Shown piece after piece: positions 26,901 to 38,804 of a stretch of DNA of 64,000 bases. The stretch comes from Siderastrea siderea (taxonomy: Eukaryota > Cnidaria > Anthozoa > Scleractinia > Rhizangiidae), in assembly GCA_964030785.1 (NCBI GenBank), contig OZ034977.1, forward strand, positions 33,706,152 through 33,770,151, in the 5' to 3' direction. The notes below the pieces were generated by a model. It saw only the letters and a program-made list of their open reading frames with translations. It was not told the DNA's origin and did no database searches. Position numbers and translations under genes: made by a program. The number at the start of each line of letters is the position of its first letter. Within the stretch, counting starts at the first letter, position 1.

Positions 26901-29900
26901 GACATGCGCACAAAAGGGACAATGATTTAACTTGAGAACCACTTGAGATTTTAATGAGGATCTTGTTAATTTCAAGATACTACCACTACTACTAATGCAT
27001 GAACGAAACTGACCTAGAAGCCATTAGTGTTTCACACAGAATACTATCATACTGTCGAGTCTTCACAATGAATTAATGGGCAAAAGCCTTCATAGCGTTA
27101 AGTGTCATTTCTTTGCTTAGGCTACTTTTGACTAGAGCAAAAGTACTTCAAGATGCTATTTTTGCACGGTTTCTTCGCTCCCTTTCCGTCAGGGAACGCG
27201 GGCCTTCGTCTCTTCTGGGCAAACTTTGAACAACCGGGAGGAGCTGTACTGGGTGTTTGCAGGCTTGGCAATGGCGTTATGAAGATGTCTCCGTCACTGC
27301 TATTCTCGTTCTCCGAGGTAGCACCTTGCACTGAGGGGACTGCCGGTTTGTCGGTAGCTGAAGGTATGGAATCCACTGATTCTTCGTAGGTGGTGCTGTC
27401 ATCTCCGTGATCTTCCGATCGGGAAGATTCGCCGAACTCGTCCTCGGTCGGCAGGACATGGAAGAGGCTGGTGACGAGACGCCTTTGTTCTTTTTTCAGG
27501 AGGCCCAGAGCAACGCACGATCGCTTCCTCTGCTCCAAGGCACACTGGCAACCGGCCGTACCATAATTCTGGTGAAATTGTCTCACCTTATCTCGCAACA
27601 CCTCGCGGTAGGCCTCCATGGACGCCCTTCTCTCCTGATTCAGGGCTGACCGCTCTAGTGTCCTGGTGAGCTTGTGAAGTTCCCGCTCGGTTTCTACTAA
27701 CCAGGGTGTTTGAAACGCGGCAAGTGCACTTTCTCGCCTTGTCTTCAACTCTTCTCGAAGGGCCTGCTGCTTGAAGGCGGCCAAGTCGTCTTCAGTTTGC
27801 GTAGGCATGGGTTCAGATGCATCCCTCGGAAGCAGGGCCACATGTTCGCTTGTGACGCCCTTCGACACGAGATTTTCCTGCCTTCGTCGGTACACCATCT
27901 CCTCTGCCTGCCTCCGTCTCTCTCGCTCGCTGAGTCGCGCATGCAACATGGCGGAAACTTGGCGGTGGCGGAGTGACTCCTGAGCGCACTGCTCCACAAC
28001 TCTCCTCAAAGCACTGACGGTCTGGTCGCCCTGACTTGCGTCCGAATCATCCTGAGTGTTTTCCGTTGCATCCTGAGCACCCATTCCGACAGTTGGGCGA
28101 TCACACTCATCCAGCACTTTGTCCAAGCTCAACGTGCGAAGCTCTTCCTTTTCTGTTGCTCCCAATACACCATCCTCCACGCTATCCTCGTCACTTAGCT
28201 CGTCCTCAGTAGCCGATGCCGTGCACCTCCTGGCTTGTGCGGCCGCCCACACAATGCACTCCATCGGGTGTCTTCGTAGCCATGTCGAGGCTCTTTTCTT
28301 GGGAGCCGGGAGACTCTTGAAGTTGTAGTTTCGAAGCCTACGATCCATCGCGGGCTGATCTTCAGGCTTGAACTCCAATTTGTTTTGTGCCGTTAACAAC
28401 ATGGGGCAGCGGTTGATGAACGACTTTGCTGTTTGATACTTCACATCGCATGCAGTATATCCCCCCTGGGTTAAGATTTTCCAGTCGTCGACGTCCATTG
28501 TGGACGTCGAAGCCTCGTCAATGAAGATCACTTCAGTGGATTTCGAGATCATGGCCTTGTTGAATACCCTTTGCTTGGTGATTGTTGCAATGTTTGTGTG
28601 GTGTACAAGCCCGAGGATGGGATGGAATAGGCTGGTTTTGCCGCTATTTGCATCACCAATGAGACATGGAACTTTGTCCTTGTGGCACTTTTTGTTGAAG
28701 TAGAGAAGCTTTAGGAAATCCTCGCAAAACTCACCAATTTCCACTTCTGAGAGGCTGTTTTCTAAAATTTCTTTGAAGTATTTGGGGTCAGGCTCTTTAG
28801 CTGGCTCGTACGTCGTGAAAGCTCTCGGAGAGATGATGCCTATCTTCGCGTCAGGAATTGGGTTCTTTACAAAGTGCCTTTCTTTAATGGACCAGCAGTG
28901 TCCGCCATTAACCTCGATTAGATTGTAGTCGATGGAGATTGGACGTACCACCTCGCAGTCTGGGTCAGAGAGTATGTCAATTATCTTTCTCATGTCCTTT
29001 AGTAGTCTTGCCTTAAAGAACTCGTTCGCTGCAAGGCTATCTATGAAAACTCGGACTTCGCACTTGTAAGCGTAAGTGTACATGGCCATGGGAACTTTCT
29101 TGTAGATTTTTCCGCGAAATAGAGCATACTCCATTTTCTTCATTGCCAATCCTACGTCGTTGACGAGCACAGTCAATTTATCCGACAGTCTTGCTTCTTC
29201 GTCTGCACTTTGTGCGTTGTCCTCTTCAAAACCAAACATATCGATGTCTAACTTCGCGTCTTGAAGCTTAGTGACGGACAACTTCAACGTGGAGCCGAAA
29301 TTCAAATTTGTGAGCCACACTCTGGTCACCTTCTCTGTTCCACAATCTTGCGAGTCCATCAAGTCTCCTTCGCCCAGCAGACTATCCATTTCAGTTCGGA
29401 AGCAGTATTCATACGAAGAGTTTACTAATTCCTGAATCATGGGGTTTTTGTGATCTTTTAAAACCTTGAACAATTCTTTCATGGCAGCCGACTCCTTCCC
29501 TTCATAGCAGGGTACCTGAGAACAGAATAGCAGCAAATCCATTACTTTGGTTTTGTGGCACTGTTAGAAGATTAAGTGTGTTGTGTTTTCTGTTTGGAAA
29601 TGTCTCGAAATATTGAATAGTGACTCTGAATGGTCCAACTTTAACACAACTCATTTCGATATCATGGAGTTCCGTTTTTTTCGCAGGATTTTCTCACCGT
29701 GGTTGTTGTTAAGGTGGTGTTCGAATGGTATTCAGCAATAAGCTATTAAAACGGACAGAAAACAAGGCCTACGTTTCAAATATGCTATTTATCCGAATAC
29801 ACAATACTTTGGAGAAACGATGTTAAAATGAACATTCACATACCTGTTGTGCCACAGTCTCCACGCCGCATTCCAAGAGCGCACGGTGAATTACGATGGG

Positions 29901-32900
29901 GTTTGCCGCTGCACCATTTGGCGTAGTTAAAGCTATCCAGTAATTGCTGCATGGGCATAATTTCTCATTGATGATTGTCGGATGGTTAGATATCCAATTT
30001 TGACTTGCTGTGCTTGCTACTTGACTGGATGTCAGTGCTTCATCATTGCTTTCATCACTTTTGTATTCCTCTGTGGTTGCTCCCTTTTTTCCTCGTCTTT
30101 TTTTAGGGCTTTGGGCACTTATAGCTCCAAAGAAAAATGCTACGTTTCTTACTCCTGTGGAAAAAAAAAACGATCATTCTTAAGCAACGAGACCTTCTTC
30201 AAGAATTGAAAGGAAAGACAGGAAATTGAGAAGCAAATTCTTACCACAGATTGCCTTATCACAAATGTCTCTGGTTTTACAGACGTTATACCAAGCTTTC
30301 TGTAGGCCTCCTTCGTCGATTTCACATATACATTGCGCTTTGACAATACTACACTTTCCAACGATGATAGGGCTCACAAAGCATAAAGCTGCACTCTTTA
30401 TGGCGTTACTGTTCAATTGCCGACAAGGATACCTCGTCTTGTTCATGTTGGGAATGATTTCTTCTCAGAACAGGCACAAATTTTATACGCAAATCTACTT
30501 GTGATAGTCAAGAGGAATAAATTTGAAAATCAAAGGAAACTGATAGAAGTGTTTAATTTGAGGTCCAAAGTTGTAACCTGCTTTAACACGCTACAGTCTT
30601 GCTGTTACCCCCAGAGATTTCCTATCATGTTTAGTGCAATTATTTCCCGGTTTTGTTATCTTGCCGCAACAAAGAAGCCTAATTACTGGCGAAAAACGTT
30701 TGAAGTATCCAAGGTCAAGTTCGAGCTTGTTTTTCATAGTTTTGATGTACATCACATAACGCAAAACAAACGATCGAAGTAACAGGTGTTGGTGTTGTTC
30801 GTTAGACTCCATGAAACACTGGTTCCATTATTTTCCGTGATAATAGGTAGCAATTAGCAGTCGAAGACTATTGAAGCAGCCCAAGCTCAATTCCATGTTT
30901 ATTTCACATTTGTTACGGACTTTACTAAGCATCGCAAAATCAAGAAACAAATGTCTCGATTACTTGGTGCGAAATTTGTTATTTGCACTTTTTCATGACA
31001 AAAAGGGGTAATAATCGTCTGGTACCGTCAGGGTCATTTGTTAATCATGTTGTCATATTTCATAAAAGTTGACAATGAAAATTTGTTCATGAATCTAAAT
31101 CGCTGGGTGGAGGTTCTTTTGTCCGCAAATACCACGAAATCCGCCCTATCTACAGTTTTTTTCGGACAGCAAGAAGTTCCACTCTCTGACAACGTGCTAG
31201 TTCACCAGCAGAATTTGTACATGCAAGTGTTAGATAAATGTTATTTATACTTCTCACTCTCTCTTTTTTTTTTTTTTACTTTAACTGTCTTCCGATGACC
31301 ATGAAGACATCTACACTGTAAAAGAGCAGTATCAACCCATTCACTCCTAGGAGTGACCAGCATTTAAATTCTCCTCATCATTTTAATACACTGTCAAGGA
31401 GACAAATAATGAGAATTAAGAAAATAATCAATTAGGGAATACGGTCTTGATTTAACGCCAAATTCTCAGGAACGGCCAACAAAGAAATGTATGGTTATCG
31501 GTTAGAAGAATGAGAACTGGTAATGGGAGTGAAAGGGTTAAGTCATATTTGTATAAAACATTTACGTAAAATCCGTGAAATCCCGCCCAACCACAGATTT
31601 CTCGCTGGCCTTTGTACTTCCAGTTTGAAGTGGAAGTTGACAGGGTGATTTTGTTGTTTTTCTAAAATGCGGCGGATTTTACGGATTTCACGGATATTTA
31701 GAACATACATGATTTAATACTTCCTTTTTTAACTGCAAGTATCTTATGTATGTAATATATTCATATATTCTCTTCAAAGATGTTTGCAGTTTAAAGTCTC
31801 CGTAAAATCCGTGAATCCCGCCGTAACCACAGATTTCTTGCTGGCCTTTGAACTTCCAGTTTGAAGTGGAAGTTGACAGGGTGATTTTGCTTTTTTTCTA
31901 AAATGCGGCGGATTTTACGGATTTCACGGATATTTAGAACATACATGATTTAATACTTACTTCCTTTTTTAACTGCAAGTATCTTATGTATGTAATAATA
32001 ATAATAATAATAATAATGTAATAATGTATGTAATATATTCATATATTCTCTTTAAAGATGTTTGCAGTTTTAAAGTTTCCGTAAAATCCGTGAATCCCGC
32101 CCTAACTACAGATTTCTTGCTGGCCTTTGAACTTCCAGTTTGAAGTGGAAGTTGACAGGGTGATTTTGTTGTTTTTCTAAAATGCGGCGGATTTTACGGA
32201 TTTCACGGATATTTAGAACATACATGATTTAATACTTCCTTTTTTAACTGCAAGTATCTTATGTATATAATATATTATATTCTCTTCAAAGATGTTTGCA
32301 GTTTAAAGTTTGCGTAAAATCCGTGAATCCCGCCCTAACCACAGATTTCTTGCTGGCCTTTGAACTTCCAGTTTGAAGTGGAATATTTAGAACATACATG
32401 ATTTAATACTTCCTTTTTTAACTGCAAGTATCTTATGTATGTAATATATTCATATATTCTCTTCAAAGATGTTTGCAGTTTGAAGTTTCCGTAAAATCCG
32501 TGAATCCCGCCCTAACTACAGATTTCTTGCTGGCCTTTGAACTTCCAGTTTGAAGTTGAAGTTGACAGGGTGATTTTGCTTTTTTTTTCCTAAAATGTGG
32601 TGGATTTTACGGATTTGGCGGTGTTCTGAGAGTTTCCTTTCAAGAAGTGAACTTTTAATCAAGAGAGGACTGTTTTGGACCTCTTTCTTCATTCTCAGAG
32701 TTTCGAGGACATCTATGAAATTAATGCTCTTAAATTCAGCGAGCAAACTCAACGGAAACCAAAAGCACTCTTAACGTAATGTGTGTCATCATCTCTGTCC
32801 AGAGATGATGGCAAACACTTGTGTATCATGGAACAAGATCGCTCTGGATTAACCCAAGTTCTGCTGATATAAATGTACGGCCAATATCTTTTAATACTGT

Positions 32901-35900
32901 TATAGGAACAAGTGTGCCTTTTCATAACAGTTCCTCTTAAGAGGAACGCCTTTAAGCAAAAACATCCTGTCTGAGTTGTATTTTTTAGCCAAAAAAATAG
33001 GAAAACGTATTTTCGGACATAGCCCTACATAAAACTACAGGGAAACACAGTTATGGAGAGATTTTCGCGGTAGTTGGTATTATTTTAAGGCTTTAAAGGA
33101 AGGAACTGAAATTTTGGGAAACGATCCTATACGTTTCCCAAAATGAGAGAACCGCAAAATTCTGTTAACGTGCTTTGAGTTTTGTTGCAAAACTTCGACC
33201 AGAACTACTTTAACTTATAAATCGCTTAAATTGATGGTTTATGTGGATGAAAACCGAGTTGCACGAGCGCTACGATCGGCCGAATAAAAGGGGTCCGTTC
33301 CTCTATTTTTGTTCCTTTGTTCCTATAATTGAATTAGGAACAAACCAGCTGTTCCTTTTCTGAAACAAAGGAACAGCTCTTAAACCGTACAAAGGAACGA
33401 ATTTTGCACTATTCGGAACAAAAAAATACTGATTAGGAACCAAAAGGCCCCTTGTAATAACAAAGGAACGCATTGTTCCTAATCTGGCAAATCAGTTGGG
33501 CCTTTCTTGAGTAATTAGGAACCTGAGTTCCTAATAATTTCATTCCTTTTCACATAAAGGGAACGTATTGTTCCCAATAATGAAATCTAATCGGAACCGT
33601 TGTTCCTATTAACAGGATTAAGGAACCAACAGTTCCTATATTACTTAGTTCCTATTTCCAGTTAAGTTCTCCTTTAAGGTAATTGGGAACACCTGTTCCC
33701 ATCTACTGAGCTTACATAGCTCAACAAGGAACTGTTTGTTCCTAATCGCATCCCAGTTAGGAACATTTCGTTCCCATGTCTTAATTGGACCTAACAAAAG
33801 GGGAACGTGAAGTTCCTTTGTTTGGAAATTAGGAACGTGCAGTTCCCAAATAAAAAGGAATTAGGAACAAGGTGGCCCTAAATAAAAGGTCACGTTTTGT
33901 TCCTATATGAACAAATGGGATCATATTGTTCCTATAGTAATAGGAACATTTTGTTCCACTTCAACACAATTAAGGACAAAAAGTTCCTTTGGAACAAAAC
34001 GATCCTTTTCATTAAAGGAACGTTTTGTTCCTATATGAACAAATGGGATCATATTGTTCCTATAGTAATAGGAACATTTTGTTCCACTTCAACACAATTA
34101 AGAACAAAAAGTTCCTTTGGAACAAAACGGTCCTTTTCATTAAAGGAACGTTTTGTTCCTATATGAACAAATGGGATCATATTGTTCCTATAGTAATAGG
34201 AACATTTTGTTCCACTTCAACACAATTAAGAACAAAAAGTTCCTTTGGAACAAAACGGTCCTTTTCATTAAAGGAACGTTTTGTTCCTATATGAACAAAT
34301 GGGATCATATTGTTCCTATAGTGATAGGAACATTTTGTTCCACTTCAACACAATTAAGAACAAAAAGTTCCTTTGGAACAAAACGATCCTTTTCATTAAA
34401 GGAACATTAGGAACAAAGAAGTCCCATTTACTTGAAAGCAATTGGAGTGCTTGGGGAGGGGGGGGGGCATATCGCATTGAACTTCATTCCGCCTAAACAT
34501 GCTAGGGCAAGTTTGAGCACGCTTTTTGGATTATGCTCGCCTTCGCCTTTCTATTGGACAAGATGCACTTGGGTTCCCAAAGGGGCTACAACATGTTCAG
34601 GGCACGTTTGAACAAGGTTAGTATATTTGCCTTGCTATTGGTCAATCGGGAGTTTCGTACTCTTAGGGACACAAGGATCGTATAAAACAACTGGCAGGTG
34701 AGTGTATGCTCATTTCTCGCTGACTCTCCTCCCAAGAAAGATGAGTAAAAAGTGCAAGCAAGTTGACTGGGCTAAAGTTGCAAATGCTTTGACCAAACCG
34801 AAAAGACTTCACTTGGAGAAAGATGAATCCGATGGTCTTTTTCACTGCCCAATACAGGCGTGCGATCACGATGGATTTGGGACTCAAAGAGGCTGCAGGA
34901 AACACGTAACTCGAAAACACCGTTGGTTCTTTTACTTTGATCAGAAACCAAGCAATGCAGAAATTGAGGCTAGTCAAGTTAGCGACTGTAATGAAAGCCC
35001 AAAAAAATCCAAGCCCACCAGCGCGAGCAAACCGATTCCAACCTTTGAACCATCGGGTGCAATCGCTAAAGAATTCCTTTCTTGGCTCACCGGGAGTGGC
35101 GGGGGCAAGAGCGATCGCAAAGCTCCGCAAATTGTCAGCAAAAGCCTTAAGTTTCTCAGATTTTGTTGTGAAGACGAAGACGAACTGACTTGGAAAAATG
35201 TCGACTATAGCTTATGCTCTCCTAACCTCCTCTTTAAATTTGCTGATATGATGCAGGACACGTGGAATCTTGGACATGCTGGACGTTTAGGATACCTGGA
35301 CGCCATTGGGGAGCTAGTGCAATTCAGAAAAGTCAGCGAAGGATTGTCAGATACAGTGGCTAGAGGATTAACTGTCACCGAGACGTACTTGAAAAGAGTT
35401 CGGCGAACAGTGTCTAAGATGATGAGATTGCAGTGGACCAGCGATCTGGACATTGATGTTTTGGAAGCCAAGGGTCACTGGGCATCACTCGACGAACTAC
35501 TGGAAGTTGTGTCTCATTACCTGCCTCGATATGAAGAAGTGCTTAAGAAATGCAGGGACAATCCAGGTAGTGTTTGCTCGGGGGATTTGTCGTTTGCCAC
35601 CAAATTTCTAGCCGTGTACTTGTTCATTAAGGTAAAGGGCTACCGACCCATGACGTACCAGTACCTCACTGTTGACATGGTTCGTGCAGCGAAAACAAAC
35701 GGGGGATTCATTGACCAGAAAATGTTTAAAACGGCAGGTAAATACGGATTTGACTCCCTCCTTTTAACCGACACTAACATGAAAGTTTTGGATGGATATA
35801 TACATCACATTCGCCCTCTGCAGAAACCAGTTTGCGACTACGTACTCGTGACGAGAAACGGAGGACAGCACAACAAGCTTGGAGAGCTGATGAGTAAACT

Positions 35901-38623
35901 GGTTTTTGATGCCATTGGAAAATATGTTCACCCGACGCGCTACCGCCAAATCGTCGAGACGGCAAGTTCCAACCAGCTCAGTGCAAAAGAACAAGACGCA
36001 GTTTCAGAGGATCAAAAACACAGCCCGGTTGTAGCAAGAGTGCATTATCAAAAGCAACGATCCAGAGAGGTCGCAACAAAGGCCCGCCAATGCTTGGATA
36101 AACTACATGGCGACAAGGGGACAAAGTTGGCAGAAGATGTAATTTCAAGACTGTCAGACATCTCGTCCGCCTCCTCTCAAGAACATGATGCGCACCATCT
36201 GTCCGGCGGTTCTACAGAAGAAGTCGAAAGTGCAGAGGAGGCGTTGCCACTAAAACGGGAATCCAATTTGGGTGAAATTCCAAGACTTACACGCCAGCGC
36301 GCTTTCAAAGTGGCGAACATCGGTCGTACACGCAATAGAAAAAAAGCCCTCTTGTTCAACCAGGACGAAGACAGGTATCTCAAGGCCGGTCTCAAAAGGT
36401 ACGGCTATGGTCAGTGGACAGCCATTCTAAGGGATTCCGAATTTCATTTCCAGAAAGGAAGGTCTTCTGACTCACTGAAGAAACGAGCGGCGGCCAAGTT
36501 TTGCAAAGACACGCGCTAGCTAAAAACTTACTGCTACTATAGAACTGGAATTTCAAATACCGCCCTGGGAACCGCGCTTGCTTGCTTATGTGCCAATCAA
36601 ACAGGCCTTCTTTGCGTGTGTGTTTCCCAAAGCATTTCGGGATGTTGCGTGTCACTATTTAGCGCGCAGACTTTAAAAGCCGGGCCTCTTTTCCTGCTGA
36701 ACACACACCCGCTAAGATCATGGAGACCATTGTAGATAAACATCCCGCTTTGTCGTTGCAAGACATCAAGTTTGGTGGAGAGTTTATTCATGGCATTTGC
36801 GAGCCATTTGGTTTTCCAAAATCGACGGCCATGTTGGCAGAAAGCCTTCTTTGGAGGCATTTGAACAGAACAACGCAAAGGGAAAGGGCTACACTTGGGG
36901 AGCTAATCTTGGCGTGCCTAATCATAGCCATTAAACTGGAAAGCAGTGACATTGCAAGAAATTCCTCGTTTATGGACGTTATCTCAACACCGGTACCGAG
37001 GCATGTAATCATAGAGGAAGAGCTAAATGTTCTGGAATCGGTTAACTGGAGGCCCTTGGAACATTGTGACATGATCGGGCTCTAAGCAACGCTTAATGCA
37101 GCATCGACGCAGATCCTACACTGGTGCCAAAAACAGATATCGTAGAAGAGGAGCTTACAGTACTGGAATCAGTGAATTGGAGACCCCGTGGAATACTACG
37201 ACATGATAGGACTTTGATATCTCACTGTATGTAAGAACAACTCAATTAAACGTATTCAATGCTATGCTCAATTTACTTTAATTCGTTACAGTCACATTTC
37301 AGTTTACATTGCTTTATGGAAAAACTTTCTGATTTGAGTTTGTCCCCGGGGCAGCTTGTTTGAAGGCCTTGTTTTCATCGCCTTTTTAATTGGTTGGGAG
37401 CGAACTTTGAGCCCACCCCAGGCCTGCGACGACGTGTAGTCCTCGAACGGCGCTCGTCTTTTTCTGGTAGGCGACTCGCGCAGTAAACCATCAGCTGTTA
37501 AAACAGACTGACTTGAAGGCGTTTCCACCACGTCCCCTTCGGCGAACCCACTTGAGAAAAGAGACTCCTATAGTTCTGATGATAATCAAATGACAACAAA
37601 TTAAAACAATTTAACACAGGGACTTCTATGAAAGGTTAGAAAATCGAGAAATTGTTTGGCATGACATTAACGGGACTCACCCATTTCTTTCTCGCTGCTC
37701 ATCATCGGTGGCTGATGCAGATCGCCTTCATCCTCGGTACCCGGCGCGTGTTCTGTATAATGGAAAAAAGAAAAAAAAACACGATTTGTTTAGACAAACA
37801 GCGCAGGCGAAAAGCAAAAATTTCAACGCACTCACAAATTGAACAGTAACACAATTAGTAACATAACACGGGCTGAAAGAAAATTGTTTGCGACACACAA
37901 CATATCCCCGGTGGCTTACCCAGTTCATCGTCTTTTTCGGGATCCTCTTCGTCCTCCGTTTCGCACAAGGGCAAGGGCTCAAAGGCACTCGTCACTAAAT
38001 AGGCGTGTTTCTGTTCTATGAGACCCCATTCTATGCATGCCTTTCGTCTCTCTTCTACGATTGTGGCGTACTTTAGGTTGCCGGCATTTTCATGATGCAT
38101 TTTGAGCTTGTACACGAGAATCTCGATGTAGCTTTTGAGGTCGGGAATCTCACTACGGGCGACTACGCAAGTAATAAATTGACTATTATGATGTCGAGAT
38201 ACGTAACTTGCATTCTCTGTATGACCTAAATCAACAAATGCTGCACTTGATTGAAGACGGGTATATAGCGACGAACAGTTTTCTCTTTATTCGACGGAAA
38301 CTACGGATTTCACGGAGTAGACGGTTTTCTTTATGCTAATCATAAGATGATAATGAAATTCATGAAATCCGTATTGACCGTCAATACCGTCGAATCCGTT
38401 CACTTTCACCAAGTCTTTTAACGAGGGAAAATGTATTGACCACCCCTCCCCTTCATATTTTTTAACGGACAACGAGCTTTAAACATTTTTCTCTTAATTC
38501 AACGGATTCTACGGATTTCACGGAGTAAGCGGATTCCTTGATGCAAATTTTTAAATGACATTACAATCAGATTGAATTATTATTATAGTAATTATTATCT
38601 TTATTATAATAATAATAATAATG

Positions 38624-38681
<58 letters not shown>

Positions 38682-38694
38682 TTATTCATTATTC

Positions 38695-38742
<48 letters not shown>

Positions 38743-38759
38743 CATTATTCATTATTCAA

Positions 38760-38804
<45 letters not shown>

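Larger units (their letters stand above)
22609..33124. mobile_element. Tyrosine-recombinase element, copy A (about 10.5 kb)
   Basis: The left end is ATA-CGTTTCCCAAAAT, the right end ATTTTGGGAAACG-A, each followed by a TCCT shared with host or neighbour. Contents in order: GGAAC/GTTCC array and 128-bp repeats (22786-23790), recombinase gene (broken, 23816-25593 +), cyclin gene (25794-26159 +), more GGAAC motifs, helicase gene (27122-30446 -), a MITE, a tandem-repeat array, and the right end. The recombinase belongs to the class found in Crypton elements (no reverse transcriptase). The helicase and cyclin are not part of any Crypton I know. The element lies in a PBRM1 intron. Confidence 0.88.

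Noticed and set aside
29516..29542. ATG at 29542 as the start of the helicase protein
   Set aside because: The first nine codons are a pyrimidine-rich intron end finishing in CAG. Two upstream exons join in phase to 29515, and the TATA box lies before the first of them.
34702..34740. Upstream extension of the recombinase frame
   Set aside because: The extension begins with GTG and lies only about 20 bp after the TATA box. The first ATG at 34741 is shared with copy A.
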